Part shown: in pieces, positions 1 through 7,279 of the stretch
Layout: each line of letters starts with the position of its first letter
How positions within the stretch are numbered: position 1 is the first letter of the stretch
Assembly: GCA_021845705.1 (NCBI GenBank)
Contig: JAJZVJ010000013.1
Coordinates: 1 to 16,679, forward strand
Reading direction: 5' to 3'
DNA: 16,679 nucleotides
Origin: a bacterium
GTDB taxonomy: Bacteria > Elusimicrobiota > Elusimicrobia > Elusimicrobiales > UBA9959
The notes under the pieces: model-generated
Told to the model about the DNA's origin: nothing
Databases searched by the model: none
What the model saw: only the letters and a program-made list of their open reading frames with translations
Position numbers and translations under genes: made by a program

Positions 1-1785
1 CTTCGCCAGCGTCGCCTTTGTCGGGATGCCGCGGTCGTCGTAGCCGCGCTGGTCGTAATAATGCTGGAGGAGCTGGTCGTACTTCGCGGTGTCCAGGCAC
101 TTCCCGGCTATCGGCCCTTCGGTATCGGCGTTGGCCGGGTCGAACCAGACCGCCGGCGGGTAATCGCCCTTGCGGGTAGCTTCGGGGAACTCCCGGATGT
201 AGTGCAGCTTCATCAGGCTGTAGATCCGGTCCGCAACTTTCCACATGTCGTCCAGGGTCCAGTTCAGGCCGGTGGCCAGGTTGAAATACCTGGGGTAGTT
301 GTCCAGCTGCCAGCCCACCTCTATCCAGGGGAAGCGGCAGGATACTATGAATTCGAACATGCCGCCGCGGATGCGCTGCAGTTCTATCACCTTGGCCGCT
401 TTGTCCGCGCCGTAGGAATCGCGGGTGCTGTTCTTGAGTTCGAAGGTGATGATCCAGGCTTCCTTGTGGTGCGCTCCCATCGGCCCTACGCCGAAGGACA
501 GGGCCTGGCCCGGGATGAACTTGCAGTTGTAGGCCGCGATATCGAGCCCCTTTACCTGCAGGGCGTAAGCCTCCGAGTTATGGCCGAATTCCTTCGCCAT
601 CCGGAGCGAGCCTTCGGCCAGGAGGTTCCCCACCTTGCCTTCGCGCAGGGCGCATAGGCGCAGCAGCTCCTTGCCCCGCTCGGCGTCGCCGAACTTGAAA
701 TCGCCCTCGGTAGCGCCGCGGGCGATGGCGTCCGCGTAGAAGCTCAGCGTGCAGCCGGCCGACATCGTGTCCAGGCCGTATTCGTCGCAGAGATAGTTGA
801 GCGACCCCACCTGGTTAAGCTCGAAGATGTTGAGGTTCGAGCCCAGCAGCGCCACGTTCTCGTAGTCCAGTTCTGATTCGCGCCCTTCTTTATCGTGGAT
901 GGTGATGCCGCATTTCATGGTGCAGCTGGGGCAGCCGTAGGTGGCGACGCGGGCTTCGTTGAGCCGCTCGCCGTCTATTTTCCAGGCGTCCGGGTGGCTG
1001 GTCTTGCGGCAGTTCTCCACCGGAAGGGCCGCGACCTCGTTGCACCAGGACAGCACGGCCGTGGTGCTCTGCCTGGACCAGCCTGATTTCTGGTCCAGGT
1101 TGTACACTTCCTTCAGGTCGCCGAAGCCGGCTTTTTTCATAGCTTCCGGGTCGGCCTGCGGGATGACTTTGGTGCCTTTCACCACTATCGCTTTCAGAAG
1201 CTTGGAGCCCATTACCGCGCCCATGCCCGGCCTGCCGCCGGCCCGTCCTTCCAGGCTGCGTATCACGGCGTAGCGCACCAGGTTCTCTCCGCCCTGGCCG
1301 ATGTTCAGGACGCCGACGTTCTTGCCGTATTTGCCGTAGATCCAGTCGTTGGAGAAGTACGTGCCTTTCCCCCACATCTCTTCGGCGCCGAGGAACTCCA
1401 CCTTGTCGTCCTCGATATAGATCAGCGTAGGCTTTTGGGCCTTGCCTTCCACTATCATGGCGTCGTAGCCGGCCTTGCGGAGCTGGTCGGAAACCCTGGT
1501 GCCCAGGTTCCCGTCGCCGTAAAAGCCGGTAAGGGGCGACTTGGCCGCCACCACGCACTTGCCGGTGTTGGGGGCCGGGATGCCGGAAATAGGCCCGAGG
1601 GCGACCACCAGCTTGTTCTCCGGGCCGAGCGGGTCTATGCCCGGCTTGAGTTCGTCATAAAGTATCTTCGCGGCGAAACCCCGGCCGCCCACCCAGGTCT
1701 TGGCGAACTCTTCGGTGAAGGATTCTTTCTTGTAAGTCTTGTTTGTCAGGTTGACCCTGAGAATATTGCCTATCCATCCTTTCAT
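1..1785 (-). CDS. Aldehyde:ferredoxin oxidoreductase family protein (AOR), C-terminus cut by window edge
   Basis: Tungsten- or molybdenum-pterin enzyme that oxidises an aldehyde to the carboxylate and reduces ferredoxin; expected to be cytoplasmic. The reading frame is open for 595 codons from ATG 1785 to base 1, close to the roughly 600 residues of the family, so only the very end should be missing. Seen directly: GGRG near residue 33, the pterin-binding-type motif GGRPGMGAVMGSK around residues 190-205, the CxxCxxxC cluster ligands C285, C288 and C292, the GLDTMSAG motif with D339, and a fourth cysteine C483 in SCRF. These fit the spacing of the Pyrococcus furiosus AOR [4Fe-4S] ligands. A GGGAGG ribosome site lies about 8 bases upstream. 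It is the last visible gene of the operon, 55 bases after the aminotransferase, whose semialdehyde product it could oxidise. The exact aldehyde substrate cannot be read from the sequence. Family assignment is firm. Confidence 0.93.
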   Translation of the reverse strand, partial: MKGWIGNILRVNLTNKTYKKESFTEEFAKTWVGGRGFAAKILYDELKPGIDPLGPENKLVVALGPISGIPAPNTGKCVVAAKSPLTGFYGDGNLGTRVSDQLRKAGYDAMIVEGKAQKPTLIYIEDDKVEFLGAEEMWGKGTYFSNDWIYGKYGKNVGVLNIGQGGENLVRYAVIRSLEGRAGGRPGMGAVMGSKLLKAIVVKGTKVIPQADPEAMKKAGFGDLKEVYNLDQKSGWSRQSTTAVLSWCNEVAALPVENCRKTSHPDAWKIDGERLNEARVATYGCPSCTMKCGITIHDKEGRESELDYENVALLGSNLNIFELNQVGSLNYLCDEYGLDTMSAGCTLSFYADAIARGATEGDFKFGDAERGKELLRLCALREGKVGNLLAEGSLRMAKEFGHNSEAYALQVKGLDIAAYNCKFIPGQALSFGVGPMGAHHKEAWIITFELKNSTRDSYGADKAAKVIELQRIRGGMFEFIVSCRFPWIEVGWQLDNYPRYFNLATGLNWTLDDMWKVADRIYSLMKLHYIREFPEATRKGDYPPAVWFDPANADTEGPIAGKCLDTAKYDQLLQHYYDQRGYDDRGIPTKATLAK

Positions 1786-1840
1786 TTGTTTTCCTCCCGG
1801 TTACAGACTGCTGTTAAGTAAAGTGCGAAATCTCCGCTGA

Positions 1841-3175
1841 CTATTTCCCGGCCGCGGCCGCTTTGCCGGGGCGGCCTTTAACGGCGGACGCGACGGCTTT
1901 GCCTATTATTTCCAGGCCTTCTTCCAGCTGTTCATCCGTGATCACCAGCGGGAGCAGGAGCCTGATGACGTTCTTATGCAGCCCGGCGCCGGCCAGGATG
2001 ACCCCGTTGGCGCGGGCTTCCTGTATCACTTTCTGGCAGGTTTCGGCGTCGGGAGTCCAGGCGGCCTCGTCCTTGACGAATTCTATCGCGAGCATCGCGC
2101 CGACACCGCGCACGTCCTTAATGACGGGATATTTCTTCGCCAGCGCGTCGAAATTCCGCCGGATGACCTTGCCTATGGAAACGGCCCGCTCCAGCAGCTT
2201 CTCTCTGTCTATCGTTTTGAGGACCTCTATCGCGGCGGCGCAGGCCACCGGATTCCCGCCGAAAGTGCTGCCGATGGAGCTTTTCGGGAGCGCGTCGAAA
2301 TATTTCTTGCCGCCTACTACGGCGGAGAGCGGGAGGCCGGCGGCGATGGATTTGCCAAGCGTGATGAGGTCGGGCTCTATCCCCCAGTTCTGGATGGCGA
2401 ATAATTTTCCCGTCCTGCCGTAACCTGACTGGACTTCGTCGGCGACCATCAGTATCCCGTATTTCAAGGTGACCCTGCGGATCTCTTCAAGGAAGCCTTC
2501 GGGCGGGACGTTGAAGCCGCCCTCGCCCTGTATCGGTTCTATGACGACGGCGGCGACATCCTCCGGGCAGACGTTCTCGAGCAGGAGTTTCTCAAAATCG
2601 GCCGGAGTATATTTATTTTTCCTGGGGTTCGGGTACGGCAGGCGGTACACGTCGGGCGCGGTGCCGAAAATATATTTATAGGGCATGGGCCGGTGCGTCA
2701 TGGCCATCGTCAGCACGGTGCGCCCGTGGAACGCGCCTTCGAAGACCACTATGCTCCGCCGCTTGGTCGCGCCGCGGGCGATCTTCACCGCGTTCTCTAC
2801 GGCTTCGGCCCCGCTGTTGAAGAACGCCACGGACTTCTGCGCCTTGCCTTCGGCCCTTTTCGCCAGCATTTCGGCCAGCTCTATCCACGGCTCGTACGGG
2901 ACCACGGTGAAATCCGCGTGGAGGAAATGCCCGGCCTGCGCCCTGACCGCGGCGACGGCCGCCGGGTGGCAGTGCCCTGTGACCAGGCAGCCCCAGCCGC
3001 CGGTGAAATCCAGGAATTTATTGCCGTCCACGTCCTCGACCACGGCGCCGCGCCCGTCCCTGATATAGAAAGAAGCGAGGGAATCCATGGGGGAAGCCAC
3101 GCAGGCTTTTCTTCTCGCGGTCAGCGCCCTGCTTTCGGGGCCGGGGATCTCGGTCTTTATAAGCGTGTGCTTCAT
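1841..3175 (-). CDS. Class III PLP aminotransferase, 4-aminobutyrate/omega-amino acid type
   Basis: Pyridoxal-phosphate enzyme of 444 residues that moves an amino group, usually a terminal one, to a 2-oxo acid and leaves a semialdehyde. Visible landmarks are TGHCHP (66-71), the GabT-like DFTVVPYEPWIELAE block (88-102), the phosphate-binding SGAEA (121-125), FHGRT (149-153), ADEVQSGYGRTG with the ring-nitrogen aspartate D246, and the Schiff-base lysine K275 in TLGKSIAAG. The DFT...YE...LAE block favours a GABA or 5-aminovalerate type over acetylornithine aminotransferase. AAGGAG lies 6 bases before ATG 3175. The last residues are Lys/Ala-rich and probably disordered. It sits between the LeuD-like gene (105-base gap with a hairpin) and the AOR gene, which suggests amine to semialdehyde to acid in two steps. 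Lysine 6-aminotransferase or beta-alanine aminotransferase are possible alternatives. Confidence 0.9.
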   Translation of the reverse strand: MKHTLIKTEIPGPESRALTARRKACVASPMDSLASFYIRDGRGAVVEDVDGNKFLDFTGGWGCLVTGHCHPAAVAAVRAQAGHFLHADFTVVPYEPWIELAEMLAKRAEGKAQKSVAFFNSGAEAVENAVKIARGATKRRSIVVFEGAFHGRTVLTMAMTHRPMPYKYIFGTAPDVYRLPYPNPRKNKYTPADFEKLLLENVCPEDVAAVVIEPIQGEGGFNVPPEGFLEEIRRVTLKYGILMVADEVQSGYGRTGKLFAIQNWGIEPDLITLGKSIAAGLPLSAVVGGKKYFDALPKSSIGSTFGGNPVACAAAIEVLKTIDREKLLERAVSIGKVIRRNFDALAKKYPVIKDVRGVGAMLAIEFVKDEAAWTPDAETCQKVIQEARANGVILAGAGLHKNVIRLLLPLVITDEQLEEGLEIIGKAVASAVKGRPGKAAAAGK

Positions 3176-3253
3176 GATGTTCTCCTTATGTTTAAGCGCG
3201 ATGCATGCTCCCGGCCGCTCCGCCTGGCTAACCGGTGCGTCCGTCCCACCCGT

Positions 3254-3273
3254 CCGGCGCCCCGCTGCGCCGG
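3254..3273. repeat. Perfect hairpin downstream of the LeuD-like gene
   Basis: CCGGCGC (3254-3260) and GCGCCGG (3267-3273) form a perfect 7-bp inverted repeat with a 6-base loop, 7 bases after the LeuD-like stop codon. There is no T-run on either strand after it, so it does not look like a strong intrinsic terminator. It could attenuate transcription or protect the 3' end of the upstream part of the operon mRNA. Confidence 0.5.
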
Positions 3274-3280
3274 TAAAAGA

Positions 3281-3781
3281 TCAGGAACGGGTCCCCATCA
3301 GCACCTTCCTGGTGTAGGGGATCAGTCCGCCAGCGTCGATAATGGCCTGGCGGGCCTTGGGGAGCGGGTCCGTGGCGAAGGTTTTGCCCGTAGTGCGGTT
3401 GAGGACCTTCCCTCCCTCTATCTGCAGCTCGTCGCCCTCCGAGGCCTCGATCCCGGGGCAGATCACGATGTTCAGGCCCAGGTTGATCGCGCTCTGCAGG
3501 AAGATGCGGGAGATGTTCCGGGCCACTATCGCCAGGTCGTAGCCCTTCAGGCAGGACACAGCCTGCTCCCTGGAGGAGCCGCAGCCGAAGTTCTTGCCGG
3601 CCACGATGGCGCCGCCTTTGGCGATCTCGCCGGATTTAAGCCTGCGGTTGAAGTCGGGGCTGTCCGCGAAAGCGAACAGCGGCGTCTCGGCCGGGAGCAC
3701 GGTGGCCATGAACCGCCCGGGATAGATTATATCCGTGGATACGTCGTCGGCAACTTTCAGTACAACTTTAGCGGTCTTCAT
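3281..3781 (-). CDS. Aconitase-superfamily hydro-lyase, small (swivel) subunit, LeuD-like
   Basis: Small subunit, 166 residues, of a two-part isomerase that dehydrates and rehydrates 2-hydroxy acids (isopropylmalate, citramalate, homocitrate or dimethylmalate type). Visible: DVSTDIIYPGRF (13-24), the position of the family's NxDTDxIIPxRY signature, and GKNFGCGSSREQA (62-74), the substrate carboxylate-binding turn. I chose ATG 3781 instead of a longer open frame to 3958: the family signature begins right after it, GGGAGG lies 7 bases upstream, and it forms an ATGA overlap with the stop of the large subunit. The loop that reads YLRT in methanogen homoaconitase reads FMAT here (24-27), so the arginine used for the extra carboxylate is absent. 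This argues for a substrate with a small nonpolar side group. It works together with the gene at 3778-5070. Confidence 0.9.
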   Translation of the reverse strand: MKTAKVVLKVADDVSTDIIYPGRFMATVLPAETPLFAFADSPDFNRRLKSGEIAKGGAIVAGKNFGCGSSREQAVSCLKGYDLAIVARNISRIFLQSAINLGLNIVICPGIEASEGDELQIEGGKVLNRTTGKTFATDPLPKARQAIIDAGGLIPYTRKVLMGTRS

Positions 3782-5070
3782 TTTTTCGCCTCCCTGGGGT
3801 CCGTTATCACGCCGGTAAGCGCGCTTGCGGCGGCTACCGCCGGAGAGCACAGGTAAACCTCGGCTTTCGGGTTGCCCATGCGGCCTTTGAAATTCCTGTT
3901 GGTGGTCGCCAGCGCGACCTCGTTGTCGCCCAGCGCGCCCTGGTGTATGCCGAGGCACGGCCCGCAGCCCGGATTGCAGACCACCGCGCCCGCGCGCGAA
4001 AGAGCCTGGATGTAGCCGAGGTCCGCGGCTTTGTGGTAAATGCGCCAGGAGGCCGGGAACACCAGCATGCGCGTGCCGTCCACTACGCGGCGGCCTTTGA
4101 GGATCTTGGCCGCTACCGCCAGGTCGTCCAGGCGGCCGTTGGTGCAGGAACCTATCACTATCTGGTTAAGTTTAACGCCTTTAACGGCGGTAACGGGTTT
4201 CACGTTGTCCACGGTATGCGGGCAGGCTATCTGCGGGACGAGCTTTGTCGCGTCTATCTCCAGCACCTGGTCGTAGACCGCGTCGGCGTCGGGGCCGAAA
4301 GTCTCAATCTTGCCCTTAACCCCGGCCTCCTCCCGGAGGTAACGGAGCGTTTCTTTGTCCGGCGGGACCAGGCCGGACGTGGCTCCCGCTTCCACGCTCA
4401 TGTTGCAGAGCGTCAGGCGGCCGGAGGTGGGCATATTACGGATGGTGCTGCCGTGGAATTCCAGCACCTTGTAGTTCGCGCCCTGCGCGCTCAGGCGCCC
4501 TATGACGTGAAGTACCAGGTCTTTCGCGTAGACGTACTTGGGCAGTTTCCCGTTCACCACCACCTTGATGGTGGCCGGTACTTCCACGTTGAGTATCCTG
4601 CCCAGCGTCCAGACCGAGGCCATCTCGGTGGCGCCCACGCCGAACGCGAAAGCGCCCAGCGCGCCGTGCGTGGTGGTGTGGGAATCGGTGCCGACCAGCA
4701 CGTAGCCGGGCCGCACGTAGCCGTTCTCCGGCAGGATCTGGTGGCAGATGCCGCCCACGTCGCCGCGGATGTCGTGGAACTTCTTTATCCCCTGCTTCGC
4801 CACGAACTCGCGGGTCTTCTTCTGGTTGGTAGCCGTCTTCGAAGATTCCGCCGGCACGCGGTGGTCGAAGATTATGGCGATATTGTCCGGGTTCCAGACC
4901 TTAGCCTCGCGGCCCGTGCCCTTGTAGATCTCTTCAAATTGGCTTATCACCAGCGCGCCGTTCTCGTGCGACATTGCCAGGTTCACTTTGGGCTCAAGCA
5001 CTTCGCCGACCGCCGCGCCCGGCCGGCCGACGGCTTTCGCCAGCAGCTTCTGTACGTAGGTCATTCCCAT
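3778..5070 (-). CDS. Aconitase-superfamily hydro-lyase, large subunit, LeuC/homoaconitase-like
   Basis: Catalytic [4Fe-4S] subunit (430 residues) of the two-subunit hydro-lyase family that includes isopropylmalate isomerase, methanogen homoaconitase and 2,3-dimethylmalate dehydratase. The length matches the short methanogen-type branch. Visible: the signature GTDSHTTTHGALGAFAFG (127-144), GSCTNGR with cluster ligand C309, CNPGCGPCLG with C369 and C372, and NRNFKGRMG (391-399) for substrate binding. AAGGAG lies 9 bases before ATG 5070. A second ATG two codons in is possible. Its TGA stop overlaps the ATG of the small subunit, so the two are translationally coupled. A leucine-biosynthesis role is unlikely from context because no LeuA lies nearby and the neighbours are a CoA-dependent lyase and CoA-transferases. 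Likely substrates are citramalate/3-methylmalate or a related hydroxy-acid pair. Confidence 0.92.
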   Translation of the reverse strand: MGMTYVQKLLAKAVGRPGAAVGEVLEPKVNLAMSHENGALVISQFEEIYKGTGREAKVWNPDNIAIIFDHRVPAESSKTATNQKKTREFVAKQGIKKFHDIRGDVGGICHQILPENGYVRPGYVLVGTDSHTTTHGALGAFAFGVGATEMASVWTLGRILNVEVPATIKVVVNGKLPKYVYAKDLVLHVIGRLSAQGANYKVLEFHGSTIRNMPTSGRLTLCNMSVEAGATSGLVPPDKETLRYLREEAGVKGKIETFGPDADAVYDQVLEIDATKLVPQIACPHTVDNVKPVTAVKGVKLNQIVIGSCTNGRLDDLAVAAKILKGRRVVDGTRMLVFPASWRIYHKAADLGYIQALSRAGAVVCNPGCGPCLGIHQGALGDNEVALATTNRNFKGRMGNPKAEVYLCSPAVAAASALTGVITDPREAKK

Positions 5071-5084
5071 TTTTTATTTCTCCT

Positions 5085-6284
5085 TTAGATGACTTTCTTC
5101 TCTTTCAGGGCCGCAAATTCCGCTTCCGTTATTCCAAGGCTTGAAAGTATTTCGGCGGTATGGGCCGAAAGGCGCGGGGGCGGCGCGTTGAGTTCGCCCG
5201 GGGTGTCCGAGAACTGGGCCGCGAGGCCGAAGAGTTTCAGGTTCCCGATGCCTTTCTCGGTTATATCCTTCAGGATAGCCCGGTGCTTTACCTGGGGCTG
5301 GTTCAGCGCGTCGGCCAGCTCTAAAATGGCGCCGCTCGGCACGTCTTTGGCGTTAAGGGCTTCCACCAGTTCCGCGGTCCCGCGCTGCGTCAGTTTCACT
5401 TCGAGCAGCGGGGTCAGGAGCTTGCGGTTCTTCTTGCGGGTGTCCCGCTTTTCAAAGCGCGGGTCCGTCTTCAGTTCCGCCACGCCGACCACGTCGCAGA
5501 GGGCTTCCCACTGCTCCTGCTTGTTGGCGGCTATGTTGATATAGCCGTCTTTCGTTTTAAAAGTCCCCGAAGGCGCGGCCGTGAAATTATCATTGCCCAT
5601 CGGCACCGGCTTCTGGCCGGCGATAAGCAGGTTCGCGGCCACCCAGCCCATCAGCGGCATAATGGAATCGAGCATGGCGATATCGATAAGCTGCCCTTTG
5701 CCGCTATGCTCCCGGTGGTAAAGAGCGGCCATGACGGCGAAAGCGGCGTTGAGCCCCCCCACGGTGTCGCAGATAGGGAAGCCCGCGCGCAGCGGGTGCA
5801 GGCGTTCGTCGCCGTTGATGTCCATTACCCCGCTGAGGCCCTGAATGATCTGGTCATAGGCGGGCTTGAGGGCGTCCGGGCCGGTCTGGCCGAAGCCGGA
5901 GATGGAGCAGTAGACCAGGCGCGGGTTGAGCTCGGCGAGGGCTTTGTAGCCCAGGCCCAGGCGGCCCATCACGTCGGGCCGGAAATTCTCCACCAGCACG
6001 TCCGCGGTCTTTACCAGCTTCCTGAAGATCTCTTTGCCTTCCGGCGTCTTCGTGTTGAGGGTCAGTGATTTTTTATTGGCGTTCTGGGCGAGGAAGCTGG
6101 TGCCCATAAGCTGTTCGTTAAGGGCGGGCAGCGTGCCGAGTTTGCGGGCAAGGTCCCCGTCCTTCGGGTTTTCTATCTTTATGACTTCCGCGCCGAGCAG
6201 GGCGAGGTGGAGCGTGGCAAAAGGGCCGGACAGTACGTTGGTAAGGTCCAGCACCCTGACGCCCGAAAGGATCTGTTGGCTCAT
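5085..6284 (-). CDS. Family III (CaiB/BaiF) CoA-transferase
   Basis: Moves CoA between carboxylic acids through a covalent aspartyl intermediate; cytoplasmic. The 399 residues carry the family landmarks: VRVLDLTNVLSGPF (9-22), GAEVIKIENP (31-40), ENFRPDVMGRLGLGY (99-113), GFGQTGP (130-136) and the catalytic aspartate in ICDTVGGLNA, D173. AAGGAG sits 6 bases before ATG 6284. It lies directly after the HMG-CoA-lyase-like gene (77-base gap) and 14 bases before the LeuC-like gene. The adjacent lyase needs a CoA thioester of a 3-hydroxy acid, so this transferase most simply makes or uses that thioester. Family III members known to act on citramalate, malate, itaconate or hydroxymethylglutarate with succinyl-CoA are the closest functional models. 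The substrate is inferred from context only. Confidence 0.92.
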   Translation of the reverse strand: MSQQILSGVRVLDLTNVLSGPFATLHLALLGAEVIKIENPKDGDLARKLGTLPALNEQLMGTSFLAQNANKKSLTLNTKTPEGKEIFRKLVKTADVLVENFRPDVMGRLGLGYKALAELNPRLVYCSISGFGQTGPDALKPAYDQIIQGLSGVMDINGDERLHPLRAGFPICDTVGGLNAAFAVMAALYHREHSGKGQLIDIAMLDSIMPLMGWVAANLLIAGQKPVPMGNDNFTAAPSGTFKTKDGYINIAANKQEQWEALCDVVGVAELKTDPRFEKRDTRKKNRKLLTPLLEVKLTQRGTAELVEALNAKDVPSGAILELADALNQPQVKHRAILKDITEKGIGNLKLFGLAAQFSDTPGELNAPPPRLSAHTAEILSSLGITEAEFAALKEKKVI

Positions 6285-6361
6285 GTTGCGCTCCTTAGAA
6301 TCAAACCGCGGCTTTTACGCTTATGGGGCCTGTCTTGGCCGTCTGATGGCCATAGGCCTTG

Positions 6362-7279
6362 TTACGGCACAGGCATAGCCTTGTAAACGAAACCCTGCAT
6401 CTCTCGCCCGAAGTATTTTGCGGCGTCGCGGGCGACTTCGAGCAGTTTGTCGAGGCTGATATCTTTCCGGAGGCCTTCCCTCTGGAGCACATGAACGAAG
6501 TCCTCGGTGGCCACGTTGCCGGCGGCCAGTTTCGTGAAGGGGCAGCCGCCGAGCCCCGCGAAGGACGTCTCGAAAGAGTTAACCCCGGCCCGCAGCGCCG
6601 CGAAGATATTCGCCATACCGAGCCCGTAAGTGTTGTGAAAGTGGCAGGCGCACTCCATCCCCGGGTCCAGCGCCAGAACCGCGCCGAACAGGCGCGTCAC
6701 CTGCGCCGGGTGGGCGTGCCCCGCGGTATCGGCGAGGCTGACGTTCTTCAGGCCGGCCTCGAGATAGGCGCGCACCATTTTCAGCACGCGCTCTTCGGGG
6801 ATCGGGCCTTCGAAGCCGCAGCCGAAAGCGGATTGGACGGAGACCTGCACCTTTTTCCCCGCCGCCAGGGCGGCCTTGGCCGCGCTGATAATGCGCAGGA
6901 CCGCTTCGTCGGTCCCCATGCCTGTGTTCTTGCGGCTGTGGGTCTCGCTGGCCGAGGCTCCAAGGCAGAACATCTCTACGCCGCAGGCGAGTCCGCGCTC
7001 CAGGCCTTTCTCATTAAGGACCAGACCGGATAGTATGGCGCCGGATCTTTTCTCTTTGGTAAAACGGCGGAAAAGCTCGTCGGTATCCGCCATCTGCGGG
7101 ACTTTGACGGGGTGGACGAACGAGCCCGCCTGGATGATGTCCATCCCGGACTCAAGCAGGGCGGAGAGCCAGGCGGCCTTTTTTTCAAGAGGGACCACCC
7201 GGCTTTCCATCTGCAGGCCGTCCCGCAGTCCTACCTCGTGCAGAATGAGGTTCTTAGAGCCCGCGGCCGGCGCGGTCAT
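6362..7279 (-). CDS. HMG-CoA-lyase-like enzyme (DRE-TIM family), possible citramalyl-CoA lyase
   Basis: TIM-barrel retro-aldol/Claisen lyase of the HMG-CoA lyase family, which splits a 3-hydroxy-acyl-CoA into acetyl-CoA and an oxo acid. With ATG 7279 it has 305 residues: LRDGLQ with R19/D20 (catalytic Arg and metal Asp), metal ligands H213 and H215 in HFHNTYG, the mobile cysteine loop GLGGCPF with C246, then GNVATED. The substrate-side motif FVHPVKVPQMAD (54-65) differs from the FVSPKWVPQMAD type of true HMG-CoA lyases. I prefer ATG 7279 over ATG 7297 because it makes an ATGA overlap with the dehydrogenase stop; neither has a strong ribosome site. With the following family III CoA-transferase it resembles the citramalate CoA-transferase/citramalyl-CoA lyase pair known from Chloroflexus. 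HMG-CoA or homocitryl-CoA remain possible substrates. Confidence 0.88.
   Translation of the reverse strand: MTAPAAGSKNLILHEVGLRDGLQMESRVVPLEKKAAWLSALLESGMDIIQAGSFVHPVKVPQMADTDELFRRFTKEKRSGAILSGLVLNEKGLERGLACGVEMFCLGASASETHSRKNTGMGTDEAVLRIISAAKAALAAGKKVQVSVQSAFGCGFEGPIPEERVLKMVRAYLEAGLKNVSLADTAGHAHPAQVTRLFGAVLALDPGMECACHFHNTYGLGMANIFAALRAGVNSFETSFAGLGGCPFTKLAAGNVATEDFVHVLQREGLRKDISLDKLLEVARDAAKYFGREMQGFVYKAMPVP

Noticed and set aside
61..657. Plus-strand open frame of 198 codons near the left edge
   Set aside because: Antisense to the AOR gene, whose frame is unbroken from 1785 to base 1 with all cluster ligands.
890..1558. Minus-strand open frame of 222 codons in another frame within AOR
   Set aside because: Arg/Gly-rich out-of-frame reading inside a confirmed gene.
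2693..3856. Long plus-strand open frame (387 codons) opposite the aminotransferase and LeuD-like genes
   Set aside because: It has no family resemblance and lies fully antisense to two well-recognised genes and their spacer; long antisense frames are expected in GC-rich coding DNA.
3782..3958. N-terminal extension of the LeuD-like protein to 3958
   Set aside because: It would overlap the LeuC-like gene by 181 bases and puts an Arg-rich unrelated stretch before the conserved start; ATG 3781 has a good ribosome site and an ATGA junction.
3943..5088. Long plus-strand open frame (381 codons) opposite the LeuC-like gene
   Set aside because: It is the antisense shadow of a gene with clear cluster cysteines and signatures; its translation is His/Arg/Val-rich and low in recognisable motifs.
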